Shown in pieces: positions 53,047 to 61,100 of a stretch of DNA of 64,000 bases; within the stretch, counting starts at the first letter, position 1; each line of letters opens with the position of its first letter. The notes beneath the pieces are model-generated. The model was not told the origin of the DNA. It searched no databases and was given only the letters and a program-made list of their open reading frames with translations. The DNA is taken from the NCBI GenBank assembly GCA_902464615.1, contig CABQKA010000005.1, forward strand, positions 85,475 through 149,474. The letters are read 5' to 3'. Source of the stretch: an uncultured Prevotella sp. GTDB lineage: Bacteria > Bacteroidota > Bacteroidia > Bacteroidales > Bacteroidaceae. A program made the position numbers and the translations under genes.

Positions 53047-55266
53047 ATGGCCACAAAATACATTCCCGGAAACCGAAGACGGAAGCTGCTCCTATGGTGC
53101 ATTCCCGCCATTCTGGCACTTCTCCTGGCTACGGCACTTTTCCCGTCGGGCCTGAAGCGGCAACTGGACGGCATCTGCCTGGTAGAAGGCAGTTGCCGCT
53201 ACGCCCTGCCGCTCCTTCCGGGCGACACGTTGTGGCTCTCGGCCCAAGGGCGCACCTGCACGGCCAACGGCGACTCGCTCCGCCCCGACACGGCCAGCGC
53301 GAGCGGGTTCTTCGTTTCCGGCGAAGGGCACGTGATGACTTCGGCCGCCGTGCTCGGCTTCGCCGCCGATTCACTCCCAGCCGACACGGTACGTGCCTGG
53401 CTGCAACGTGAACGCACCCGCCTCTTGCAACTTTGGGAAAGAAAGAGGAACGAGGGCCGCGAGCTGAACTACTACGCCGCCACGCACACCGTCATTGACG
53501 ATGGCTACAACGAAGTCATGGCGTACCGCGCCTCAGTAGCAGTCCAGAAAGCCCGCGCGGGCCGTTTGTTGGCTAAAGTGGACTCAGCGCTGGCCCTTCC
53601 GGCACGCACCGCGCGGCTTCACGGAGCCTACCGCATCACCTGGAACCGGGCCGCAGGAGCAGACAGTGTGGAGTGCTTCCGCTGCGCAGCCGTGTGCAAC
53701 CGGAAGTCCGACTCGCTGCTATTGCTCCAAACAGGAAGCAACCGCCTTCCTGAAGGAGCGTACAGTTTCACCGTCTTCGCGACAAAAGTCCCGCGCTGGG
53801 GCGGGAAATTGCTGGGTTATTTCGGCCTTCAGCCCCTGCCCGACGCCGCACATGCCGACAGCACGGCCGGCCTCTCCTGTCCACAGCTGGAAGGCGCTGC
53901 CGTAGTCAATCTTTTCGGCCAGTTATGCGGCATCCGCCTGAACGGGAAAGTCGTGACCGACAACAGGTTGCGCCGCCTTTACTTCAAGGAGCGCAGTTGG
54001 CCGCAATGGATATGGAGCCAAACGCTTTGCGCAGTCAACAGGCTCTTTGGCTCCGACCATGTGCACGAAAGCCGCATAGTGGCCACTCCTGGCCGCATGC
54101 CGCAAAACATTGCCGGACTGAGGCGGACCGGAAAGGCCTACGGCAGCCTGCTACTTCCGGCAGGCCGGTATTGCGGCCGGACAGAAAACGGGATGCCGGA
54201 AGGATACGGCATCCTGCGCGGCCACGACGGCAGCACCTATGCCGGAATGTGGCGGAATGGCAAGCGTCACGGAAAGGGCCGGCTGACGACGGACTCAGCC
54301 GTATTTGCGGGAAACTGGCAGGGCGACACGCTGGCTTGCGGTACGCGCACAGACAGTCTGGGCCGTTATCGCGGCACACTCAACCGCTACCTGCAACCGG
54401 ACGGCACGGGCACGCGCATATCCGGAGAAGACCTGTATTACTCCGGCACCTGGCACGCCGGACGTCCGGAAGGATTCGGATTTGCCGTCAACGGGGAAGA
54501 CATCGTACAGGCCGGAATATGGAAACAAGGCCGGTTTCAGGGGGAACGAATCATCTATACCGCCGACAGAGTCTACGGTATTGACATCTCGCGCTACCAG
54601 CACGAAATAGGGCGGCGCGTCTACGGCATCGACTGGAAACGCATGCGCATCCGCAGCCTGGGCACGGCCAGCCGCAAGCGTATACACGGGCCGCAGGACT
54701 ACCCCGTCAGCTTCGTCTACATCAAGGCGACGCAGAGCAACTACATCCGTAACCGATACTACAACGCCGACATTGCCGCTGCCCGCCGGCAGGGGATTCC
54801 TGCCGGCGCCTACCACTTCTTCTCCACCCGGCGAAGCGGGAAAGTGCAGGCCCGGTATTTCCTTCGCATAGCCCGACCGAAACGCGGAGACCTTCCTCCC
54901 GTGCTCGACGTGGAACCTTACGACCGGCAAATCAAGGCAATGGGCGGCATCACGGCCCTGTTCCACGAAGTGCTGGAATGGATGCACGCCGTCGAGCAAC
55001 AGTGCGGAACGCGCCCCATCCTCTACGTCAGCCAGAACTTCGTAAACAAATACATGGAGCACGCGCCGGCCGCGCTCTCGCGCTACCCCGTCTGGATTGC
55101 CCGCTACGGAGAATACAAACCTTACGTGCGCCTGCTCTACTGGCAGCTGGCCGCAGACGGGCGGGTGGCCGGCATCCGCGGAGACGTAGACATCAACGTC
55201 TACAACGGCTCGCGCAAACAATTTGAGAATTTCGTAAGCAAAGAATGCGTCAAACGCGGCCGGTAG
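53047..55266 (+). CDS. Membrane-anchored GH25 muramidase-like protein with MORN repeats and protease-like N-domain
   Basis: This 739-residue protein begins with basic residues and one membrane helix (LLLWCIPAILALLLATALF, about 14-32), so the rest is probably periplasmic. Residues about 60-300 resemble a trypsin/HtrA-like fold: ASGFFVSGEGHVMTSAAVLG sits where such proteases have GSGFxISxxGxxxTNAHV, and LEGAAVVNLFGQLCGI where they have GNSGGxxxNxxGxxxGI. Both catalytic His and Ser are replaced by Ala, so it should be inactive. MORN repeats follow (about 375-460, GRTENGMPEGYGILRG, YAGMWRNGKRHGKGRL). A GH25 lysozyme domain covers about 505-735, with YGIDISRYQ and the catalytic DxE in PVLDVEPYD. 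The usual KATEG motif reads KATQS. GH25 cleaves peptidoglycan glycan strands. The domain calls are by eye; the pseudo-protease reading is the least certain. Confidence 0.8.
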   Translation: MATKYIPGNRRRKLLLWCIPAILALLLATALFPSGLKRQLDGICLVEGSCRYALPLLPGDTLWLSAQGRTCTANGDSLRPDTASASGFFVSGEGHVMTSAAVLGFAADSLPADTVRAWLQRERTRLLQLWERKRNEGRELNYYAATHTVIDDGYNEVMAYRASVAVQKARAGRLLAKVDSALALPARTARLHGAYRITWNRAAGADSVECFRCAAVCNRKSDSLLLLQTGSNRLPEGAYSFTVFATKVPRWGGKLLGYFGLQPLPDAAHADSTAGLSCPQLEGAAVVNLFGQLCGIRLNGKVVTDNRLRRLYFKERSWPQWIWSQTLCAVNRLFGSDHVHESRIVATPGRMPQNIAGLRRTGKAYGSLLLPAGRYCGRTENGMPEGYGILRGHDGSTYAGMWRNGKRHGKGRLTTDSAVFAGNWQGDTLACGTRTDSLGRYRGTLNRYLQPDGTGTRISGEDLYYSGTWHAGRPEGFGFAVNGEDIVQAGIWKQGRFQGERIIYTADRVYGIDISRYQHEIGRRVYGIDWKRMRIRSLGTASRKRIHGPQDYPVSFVYIKATQSNYIRNRYYNADIAAARRQGIPAGAYHFFSTRRSGKVQARYFLRIARPKRGDLPPVLDVEPYDRQIKAMGGITALFHEVLEWMHAVEQQCGTRPILYVSQNFVNKYMEHAPAALSRYPVWIARYGEYKPYVRLLYWQLAADGRVAGIRGDVDINVYNGSRKQFENFVSKECVKRGR

Positions 55267-55278
55267 TCCGGTTCAGCC

Positions 55279-55308
55279 TTGCCTTTCGGACAAAAAGAGC
55301 TAACTTTG
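55279..55308 (+). promoter_or_regulatory. Two-part promoter of the YeiH-type transporter gene
   Basis: TTG at 55279-55281 and TAACTTTG at 55301-55308 are 19 bases apart, the expected -33/-7 spacing. The ATG at 55337 lies 28 bases downstream. Confidence 0.7.
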
Positions 55309-55336
55309 CAAGCTCATTTGCAAAATTACATCTGTC

Positions 55337-56398
55337 ATGACAAAAAAATACAACGGAGAGGTGCTCCACGGCATTCTGCTCATTGTCCTGTTTTCATTTT
55401 CCGCATTCTACATTGCAGACTTCGACTTCGTCAAACGTTTGTCGTTCAGTCCGCTCATTGTGGGCATCATCCTTGGAATGCTGTACGCCAACAGCCTGCG
55501 CAACAAATTGCCCGAAACATGGGTTCCGGGCATCAAGTTCTGCTCGAAGACAGTCCTGCGAACCGGCATCGTGCTCTACGGCTTCAGACTTACTTTCCAG
55601 CAAGTAGCCGCCATCGGCGGACCGGCCATCGCGGCCGACGTCATCATTGTGGCAGGCACGCTGATATTGGGCGTAGTGCTGGGAAGGCTGCTCAAGGCAG
55701 ACCGCGAGACTACGCTCCTGACCGCCACGGGCAGTGCCATCTGCGGCGCAGCGGCGGTGCTGGGCGCGGAACCGATTGTGCGCGGCGAGGCACACAAGAC
55801 TGCCGTAGCCGTCTCGACCGTTGTCATCTTCGGCACGCTCTCCATGTTTCTTTATCCCGTCATGTACCGCGCAGGGTGGCTGGACGGGCTGGGCAATGAA
55901 GGCATTGCCATCTACACGGGAGCCACTCTGCACGAAGTGGCCCACGTCGTAGGGGCGGGAAACGCCATAGACTCCGCCGGCGGGCACATTGCGGACACGG
56001 CCACCATCACCAAAATGATACGGGTCATACTTCTGGCTCCCACACTGCTGCTGATGAGTTTTTGCCTCGCACGCTTCAGAAAAACGAACAGCGGCAGTGG
56101 AGACAAAAGCCATGGAAAAATCACTATTCCATGGTTCGCGTTCTATTTTCTCATAGCCATCGGCGTCAACTCCCTACTGCAAACGGCCCCATTCATCCCG
56201 GAGGCCGCCTTGAAAAGCGCGACCGGGCTTATAGAAAGTGTGGATACGTTTCTGCTGACTATGGCCATGACGGCTTTGGGAGCTGAAACAAGCATTGACA
56301 AATTCAAACAGGCCGGGGCAAAACCTTTCCTGCTTGCTTTCGGCCTATACATCTGGCTGGTAGCCGGAGGCTATTGGATAGCCAAGTGGGTGGCTTGA
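55337..56398 (+). CDS. YeiH-family putative sulfate/anion exporter
   Basis: This 353-residue polytopic inner-membrane protein has about ten hydrophobic segments, including ILLIVLFSFSAFYIADF, IIVAGTLILGVVLG and PFLLAFGLYIWLVAGGYWI at the end. The conserved segments LTATGSAICGAAAVLGAEPI and IYTGATLHEVAHVVGAG identify the UPF0324/YeiH family. Members are annotated as putative sulfate exporters; direct transport data are scarce, so the substrate is inference. The gene has its own promoter and lies convergent to comF, with no obvious sulfur-metabolism neighbour. Confidence 0.87.
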   Translation: MTKKYNGEVLHGILLIVLFSFSAFYIADFDFVKRLSFSPLIVGIILGMLYANSLRNKLPETWVPGIKFCSKTVLRTGIVLYGFRLTFQQVAAIGGPAIAADVIIVAGTLILGVVLGRLLKADRETTLLTATGSAICGAAAVLGAEPIVRGEAHKTAVAVSTVVIFGTLSMFLYPVMYRAGWLDGLGNEGIAIYTGATLHEVAHVVGAGNAIDSAGGHIADTATITKMIRVILLAPTLLLMSFCLARFRKTNSGSGDKSHGKITIPWFAFYFLIAIGVNSLLQTAPFIPEAALKSATGLIESVDTFLLTMAMTALGAETSIDKFKQAGAKPFLLAFGLYIWLVAGGYWIAKWVA

Positions 56399-56432
56399 AA
56401 AGGACATACGGCATGCCAGGCAGAAGAGAAAG

Positions 56433-57230
56433 TCAGCCGACCCAGAATACAGACGGTTCATCCGGCTCGTCCGACAGGAGGTGCGCGCTGTGGGAACCTG
56501 TCGGAAAACGAGGATGGCTGCCGGCCACAGCCAAAGCGAGAACGCTGATGCGCACATTGCCCGCAGCAGCCACCACCTGCCCGCACGAGAGTAATGACGC
56601 CCCTGTGGTCACAATATCGTCAATAAGCAAGACGTGACGGCCCGCCAGAGCGTGCGGACGTTCGAGGCTGAAAATGCCTTGTACGTTCGCAGCTCTCTGA
56701 CAGGCCGTCAGACGGGTTTGTGTAGGGTTATCAACAACCCGCCGCACGGAAGTGGTATCTATCGGTATGCCCGTAACGGCACGGACACCGCGGGCCAGCA
56801 TCTCGCTTTGATTATATCCGCGCTGACGTTCGCGCTGTCGCGACAAGGGCACCGGCAACAGCAAATCAATGTCGTCAAAGAAATCACTGTCGGTAAGGTC
56901 TGCCGCCATTGCGCGACCCAAATAGCTTCCCAACTGCGGACGGTCGCGGTATTTCATTTTCCAGAATAAATTACGGCTATCCGTACCCGCATAATAATGC
57001 AGATAAGCATTGGCCCGCACGATGGATAACTTTCCCCAAAATATGCGCTCTACGACATTGCCTGGCTCGCCGTGTAAACGGGTAAAAGGCAAGGCTTGAA
57101 AACACGGAACGCAGAGGCAACGTTCATTTCCCGTCAATCGGCGTCCGCAAACCGCACACCGTTCGGGAAACAATAAACGCCACGCGTCAAGCCCCGCCTC
57201 CGTAAGACTTCGCCACCAGCCCGGCAGCAT
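56433..57230 (-). CDS. comF: ComF-family phosphoribosyltransferase-like protein
   Basis: This 265-residue protein has an N-terminal four-Cys zinc-finger region (CAVCGRRLTGNERCLCVPC, about residues 20-38) and a C-terminal phosphoribosyltransferase fold with LLPVPLSRQRERQRGYNQSE and the PRPP loop VLLIDDIVTTGASLLSCG (about 200-218). ComF proteins help DNA uptake in naturally competent bacteria, but many non-competent bacteria have them, and the enzymatic substrate is unsettled. It begins 4 bases after panD, so it is the last gene of the panC-panD-comF unit. No competence operon is present in the window. Confidence 0.9.
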   Translation of the reverse strand: MLPGWWRSLTEAGLDAWRLLFPERCAVCGRRLTGNERCLCVPCFQALPFTRLHGEPGNVVERIFWGKLSIVRANAYLHYYAGTDSRNLFWKMKYRDRPQLGSYLGRAMAADLTDSDFFDDIDLLLPVPLSRQRERQRGYNQSEMLARGVRAVTGIPIDTTSVRRVVDNPTQTRLTACQRAANVQGIFSLERPHALAGRHVLLIDDIVTTGASLLSCGQVVAAAGNVRISVLALAVAGSHPRFPTGSHSAHLLSDEPDEPSVFWVG

Positions 57231-57234
57231 AGTT

Positions 57235-57588
57235 TCAAACTAAGCGGTTACCGTGCTCGCCATCCGGGAAAATCACACGGGGCGTAAAATGCTGCGCCTC
57301 TTCAGGCGTCATGGAGGCATAACTCATAATGATGACTTCATCGCCCACCTGGAATTTCCTGGCCGCGGCACCGTTCAAACAAATGCAACCCGTGGCCCGC
57401 GGCCCGGTAATGACATAGGTCTCAATGCGCTCACCATTATTATTATTGACGACATGCACGTGTTCCCCTGCCATGAGTCCGGCAGCTTCCATCAATGCTT
57501 CGTCTATTGTAATGCTCCCCATATAATGGAGATTGGCCTCTGTGACACGCGCACAGTGTATTTTCGATTTTAACAGACTTACATACAT
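57235..57588 (-). CDS. panD: Aspartate 1-decarboxylase
   Basis: This 117-residue proenzyme makes beta-alanine from aspartate for pantothenate and coenzyme A. It self-cleaves at Gly-Ser in YMGSITIDEALM (about residues 23-34) to create the pyruvoyl cofactor. The catalytic region NNNNGERIETYVITG and GDEVIIMSYASM are present. Start ATG 57588 gives MYVSLLKSKIHCARVTEANL, matching the family's short N-terminus (MxxxxLKSKIH); a longer in-frame start is not family-like. It lies 56 bases after panC and 4 before comF. Confidence 0.96.
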   Translation of the reverse strand: MYVSLLKSKIHCARVTEANLHYMGSITIDEALMEAAGLMAGEHVHVVNNNNGERIETYVITGPRATGCICLNGAAARKFQVGDEVIIMSYASMTPEEAQHFTPRVIFPDGEHGNRLV

Positions 57589-57644
57589 AAGCAAAAAGGT
57601 AAGGAGAAAACATTCCGTTCCCTGCAAATGAGGCTATGATAGCA

Positions 57645-58493
57645 TCAACAGTAACGGATATTGTCTATGAGCCGAACGGGCAAATGGCCACAATAGACCG
57701 TGATACATCCCACAATGCCCGGCGCCGCAGTCCAGGAAGCAACGGGCTGGAGCGTCGTATCGTCAACGATCTGATAATACTCCACCTCAAGACCGTCTGT
57801 GGCATTAAGCGTATTGACCACATGGTCGTGCGTTTCCGATACAGAATGGGCGGAGGCGAAGGAAAGACTCTCATGCAGAACCCGAGAGATATTGACCGCT
57901 ATTTCCTTTTCCTCTTGCGTCAACAAGGCATTACGACTACTTAATGCCAAGCCGCTTGGCTCGCGGACTATGGGGCACGGACATATATTGACTGGCAGTT
58001 TCAAATCATTTACCATTGCGCGAATCACGGCTATCTGCTGGAAGTCCTTTTCTCCAAAATAGGCGTTATCTGGACGCACCCAAAGGAAAAGTTTGCTGAC
58101 TATCTGACAAACTCCATTAAAATGTCCGGGACGATGAGCACCCTCCATCACTGTGTCCACGGGCGGGTAACTGAAGCGACGTGTATCCGGTTCAGGATAG
58201 ACTTCTTCTACCGTCGGAGCGAACACCACATCAACTCCCAGCGTTTCGAGCAAACTGCAGTCAGCCTCTAAAGTCCGAGGATAATGCAGCAAATCGTTCT
58301 TGTCATTAAATTGCGTCGGATTCACAAACACGCTTACCGTCGTGACATCATTTTCCTGTACACTTCGCTTCACCAAAGAAGCGTGGCCTTTATGCAACGC
58401 GCCCATCGTAGGCACTAAGCCAATTTTCTTCCTTTCAGCGCGGAAACGGTCTATCACCGTTTCCAGATCATGAATAGTTCTGACAACTAACAT
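57645..58493 (-). CDS. panC: Pantoate--beta-alanine ligase
   Basis: This 282-residue ATP-dependent ligase joins pantoate with the beta-alanine made by PanD. Signature segments are IGLVPTMGALHKGHASLVKR (the HxGH adenylate-forming motif, about residues 23-43), VSVFVNPTQF, GHFNGVCQIVSKLF and YFGEKDFQQIAVIR with a KMSKS-like IVREPSGLALSSRN. The length is standard. It heads the panC-panD-comF run; a weak minus-strand box TTATTTTG near 58520 may be its promoter. It is divergent from the GT5-like gene. Confidence 0.97.
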   Translation of the reverse strand: MLVVRTIHDLETVIDRFRAERKKIGLVPTMGALHKGHASLVKRSVQENDVTTVSVFVNPTQFNDKNDLLHYPRTLEADCSLLETLGVDVVFAPTVEEVYPEPDTRRFSYPPVDTVMEGAHRPGHFNGVCQIVSKLFLWVRPDNAYFGEKDFQQIAVIRAMVNDLKLPVNICPCPIVREPSGLALSSRNALLTQEEKEIAVNISRVLHESLSFASAHSVSETHDHVVNTLNATDGLEVEYYQIVDDTTLQPVASWTAAPGIVGCITVYCGHLPVRLIDNIRYC

Positions 58494-58633
58494 CTCCCTT
58501 GAAAATAAAATTGAACGTGCAAAATAACAGAATCCTTACCAATTATCTGCCAAAGATTCACTACAAATTGCGCGGTTTAACATTTAAGACGCTTCTAAGC
58601 CATACCTTAAGCGGAAAAATCCTTTTTTTTTCG

Positions 58634-58641
58634 TACCTTTG
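58634..58641 (+). promoter_or_regulatory. -7 promoter box of the GT5-like/DUF4270 unit
   Basis: TACCTTTG, an exact -7 match, preceded by a T-rich stretch, 27 bases before ATG 58669. It overlaps an in-frame ATG at 58639 and so rules that out as the start. Confidence 0.68.
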
Positions 58642-58668
58642 CAGAAACAAACAGCATTACATCAATCA

Positions 58669-59502
58669 ATGAAGGCGAAGAAGGTTTTATTTATAACCCA
58701 AGAACTTATTCCCTACGTACCCGAAAGCCCGATGGCCCTAATAGGCCGAAAGTTGCCCCAATCCATTCAAGACAGCGGCTATGAAATCCGCACGTTCATG
58801 CCCAAATGGGGGAACATTAACGAACGCCGCAACCAGTTGCATGAAGTCATCCGATTATCAGGGATGAACATTATCATAGACGACACGGACCACCCGCTTA
58901 TCATTAAAGTCGCTTCCATACAGGCTGCGCGAATGCAGGTCTATTTTATTGACAACGAAGAATACTTCCACAAACGGGCCATGCTGTGCGACGAAAATGG
59001 AGAAGAATATGAGGACAACGCCGAGCGAGCCATTTTTTATGCACGAGGCGTGCTCGAGACGCTGAAAAAATTACGCTGGTGCCCCGACATAATCCACTGT
59101 CACGGATGGATGTCGGCCATTGCGCCCCTCTATATCAAGACCGCATACCGGGAAGAACCGCCATTTCTGAATGCCAAAGTCATTTTCTCCGCATACGATG
59201 AAATGCCCCAAAAGGAACCTGTGGGCAATTTCATGGAATGTCTGAAATTTCGCGACGCCGATGAGAAACTCCTTCAGGCTACAGACATTGACCTCAACAG
59301 CCCAAAGGCATACGGGCAATTGGCCATTGCGTTTTCTGACGGTTTTGTACAAGGAGCACAAGGCGCTCACCCTGACCTTCTTGAATATGCCCGCCAACAC
59401 AATGTCAAGACTTTCGAATGGCCCGGCGAGGAAAACTTAAGCGAAGCATACGGCAATTTCTATCAAGAAATAATGGGAGACACTGCTGAGGATACAGAAT
59501 AA
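58669..59502 (+). CDS. GT5-like half protein (starch/glycogen synthase catalytic-domain family)
   Basis: This 277-residue protein matches only the N-terminal half of GT5 glycogen/starch synthases (VLFITQELIPYVPESPMAL, IRTFMPKWGNINERRNQLHE, PDIIHCHGWMSAIAPLYIKT). The C-terminal nucleotide-binding Rossmann domain is absent and nothing resembling it follows. The donor-binding KxGGLxDV motif found near the start of true glycogen synthases reads VPESPMALIGRKLPQ here. It is therefore probably non-catalytic or works with a partner. Homologs of this length occur widely in Bacteroides next to panC, so it is not a local truncation. It is followed after 42 bases by a DUF4270 lipoprotein. Start ATG 58669 is set by the promoter box. 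Confidence 0.85.
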   Translation: MKAKKVLFITQELIPYVPESPMALIGRKLPQSIQDSGYEIRTFMPKWGNINERRNQLHEVIRLSGMNIIIDDTDHPLIIKVASIQAARMQVYFIDNEEYFHKRAMLCDENGEEYEDNAERAIFYARGVLETLKKLRWCPDIIHCHGWMSAIAPLYIKTAYREEPPFLNAKVIFSAYDEMPQKEPVGNFMECLKFRDADEKLLQATDIDLNSPKAYGQLAIAFSDGFVQGAQGAHPDLLEYARQHNVKTFEWPGEENLSEAYGNFYQEIMGDTAEDTE

Positions 59503-59544
59503 CTGCGTATCTTTGGCCGACGTTTTACATAACAAGACATCATT

Positions 59545-61044
59545 GTGAAAAAGTTACATCTGCCCGCCATCGGCTCACTACTACTTTGGTTGGCCGCCTT
59601 CAGTGTTTTCACAGCCTGCGACGACGACACGTCCACCATCGGAACCAGCATCATGCCGGATGAAGACAACATATCCACATCACAAGCCGTCTTCACCGTC
59701 CGCTCCAAAGCGGTCAAGGTCGATTCCGTCCTGGCTAACACAAACGACTGCTATTTGGGCCGCATCCTTGACCCGGAGACACGCGCGCTGACCACGAGCA
59801 ACTTCCTTGCACAATTCCACGTCCTGGAAAATTACTTTTTCCCCGAACTTGAGCAAATGGTCTGCGATGAAGACGGCACGCCCATAGCAGACTCATGCGT
59901 GCTCCGCATCTTCTTTGACCGATACTACGGCGACTCTCTCAACACCATGACGCTCCATGTCCACGAACTCGACACGGCCAAGGTCATGGAAGAAAACGTG
60001 CCATACTACACGAACCTGGATGCCAGCGCATATTTAAGCGAAACGACACCCATACAAACCGACGTTTCCTATTCTATCAAGGACTTAAGCCGCCCCGACT
60101 CAGTAACGGACGGCAGCACCTATCTGCGTAGTGTCGTTATCAAATTACCGCCTTCATACGGACAACACCTGCTTAAGAAATACTATGAGAATCCAGACTT
60201 CTACAAGGATTCTTACCAGTTCATACACCACGTATGTCCCGGATTTTATTTCCAGACGGTGGGTGGCGTCGGCTCCATGATTAATGCGGAAGTTACTACG
60301 TTAGACGTCTATTTCAAATACAAAGGACAAACGACCTCTCTCAAAGACACTGTCATGAGTGGCATGCAACGCATGGCCGCCACGGAAGAAGTCATACAAA
60401 ACACCCAAGTCAGCAACTCCATACCGGAGAGCATGATAGATCCGGACAACGCCTACACTTACGTCAAGTCCCCCACCGGCATTTTTACGGAGGTGACACT
60501 GCCAGTAGACGAAATCGTTGCCGGAGAGCACTATACGGATACCATCAACTCTGCCCGGCTTTCCATTCGCCGTTACAACAATACGGTCGAAAGTCCCTAC
60601 AACCTTGACCCGCCGCAGACACTCCTCATGGTGCGCAAGGAGGAGGCCATGCAATTCTTCGAAGATGAAGAACTTGCTGACGACCAAACAAGTTTCCTAA
60701 GCGATTTTTCGAGCTCGGACAACGCTTACACTTTCGACAATATCAGTACCCTCGTCACTTACCTGAAAAACCTCCGCGATAAAGAGTCCGGCTGCCTTGC
60801 AGAAGACGACCAGGCCACGCGAGAAGCGAAATACGCCACTTGGGAAGCTGAAAATCCCGATTGGAACAAAGTATGGCTCATCCCGGTCAAAGCAGATTAC
60901 TACACCAATACCAACGCTTGGGGACAGACAACAAGGACATTGATGCGGGTTCGTCACGACATGAGCTTGTCCAGTGCGCGGCTGGAAGGAGGCACATCGG
61001 ACAACCTTGAAATCAACGTCATTTACACGCGTTTCAATCAATAA
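59545..61044 (+). CDS. DUF4270 lipoprotein
   Basis: This 499-residue exported lipoprotein has a signal peptide with lipobox VFTAC followed by acidic residues (CDDDTSTIG), typical of surface-directed lipoproteins in this phylum. The start is GTG at 59545. The body is beta-rich and has the DUF4270 landmarks: VKVDSVLANTNDCYLGRILD, CVLRIFFDRYYGDSLNTMTL and LEGGTSDNLEINVIYTRFN at the C-terminus. The function is unknown; in relatives the family sits beside the GT5-like gene, as here. No catalytic motif is seen. A perfect terminator follows 15 bases after the stop. Confidence 0.85.
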   Translation: MKKLHLPAIGSLLLWLAAFSVFTACDDDTSTIGTSIMPDEDNISTSQAVFTVRSKAVKVDSVLANTNDCYLGRILDPETRALTTSNFLAQFHVLENYFFPELEQMVCDEDGTPIADSCVLRIFFDRYYGDSLNTMTLHVHELDTAKVMEENVPYYTNLDASAYLSETTPIQTDVSYSIKDLSRPDSVTDGSTYLRSVVIKLPPSYGQHLLKKYYENPDFYKDSYQFIHHVCPGFYFQTVGGVGSMINAEVTTLDVYFKYKGQTTSLKDTVMSGMQRMAATEEVIQNTQVSNSIPESMIDPDNAYTYVKSPTGIFTEVTLPVDEIVAGEHYTDTINSARLSIRRYNNTVESPYNLDPPQTLLMVRKEEAMQFFEDEELADDQTSFLSDFSSSDNAYTFDNISTLVTYLKNLRDKESGCLAEDDQATREAKYATWEAENPDWNKVWLIPVKADYYTNTNAWGQTTRTLMRVRHDMSLSSARLEGGTSDNLEINVIYTRFNQ

Positions 61045-61059
61045 GCTTTATCAAACCAG

Positions 61060-61090
61060 AGTGACAGGTCAAATGCCTGTCACTTTTTTT
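61060..61090 (+). terminator. Intrinsic terminator between DUF4270 and nucleotidyltransferase genes
   Basis: AGTGACAGG (61060-61068) pairs perfectly with CCTGTCACT (61076-61084), followed by a run of T to 61090. It ends only ten bases before the next gene's ATG, an unusual position. Confidence 0.9.
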
Positions 61091-61100
61091 ACAACCGCCT

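Noticed and set aside
51069..53411. 780-codon open frame on the plus strand
   Set aside because: It is antisense to the whole S9 peptidase and runs into the MORN-GH25 gene in another frame. Its translation is rich in Arg, His and Gln and shows no domain. Both overlapped genes have clear motifs.
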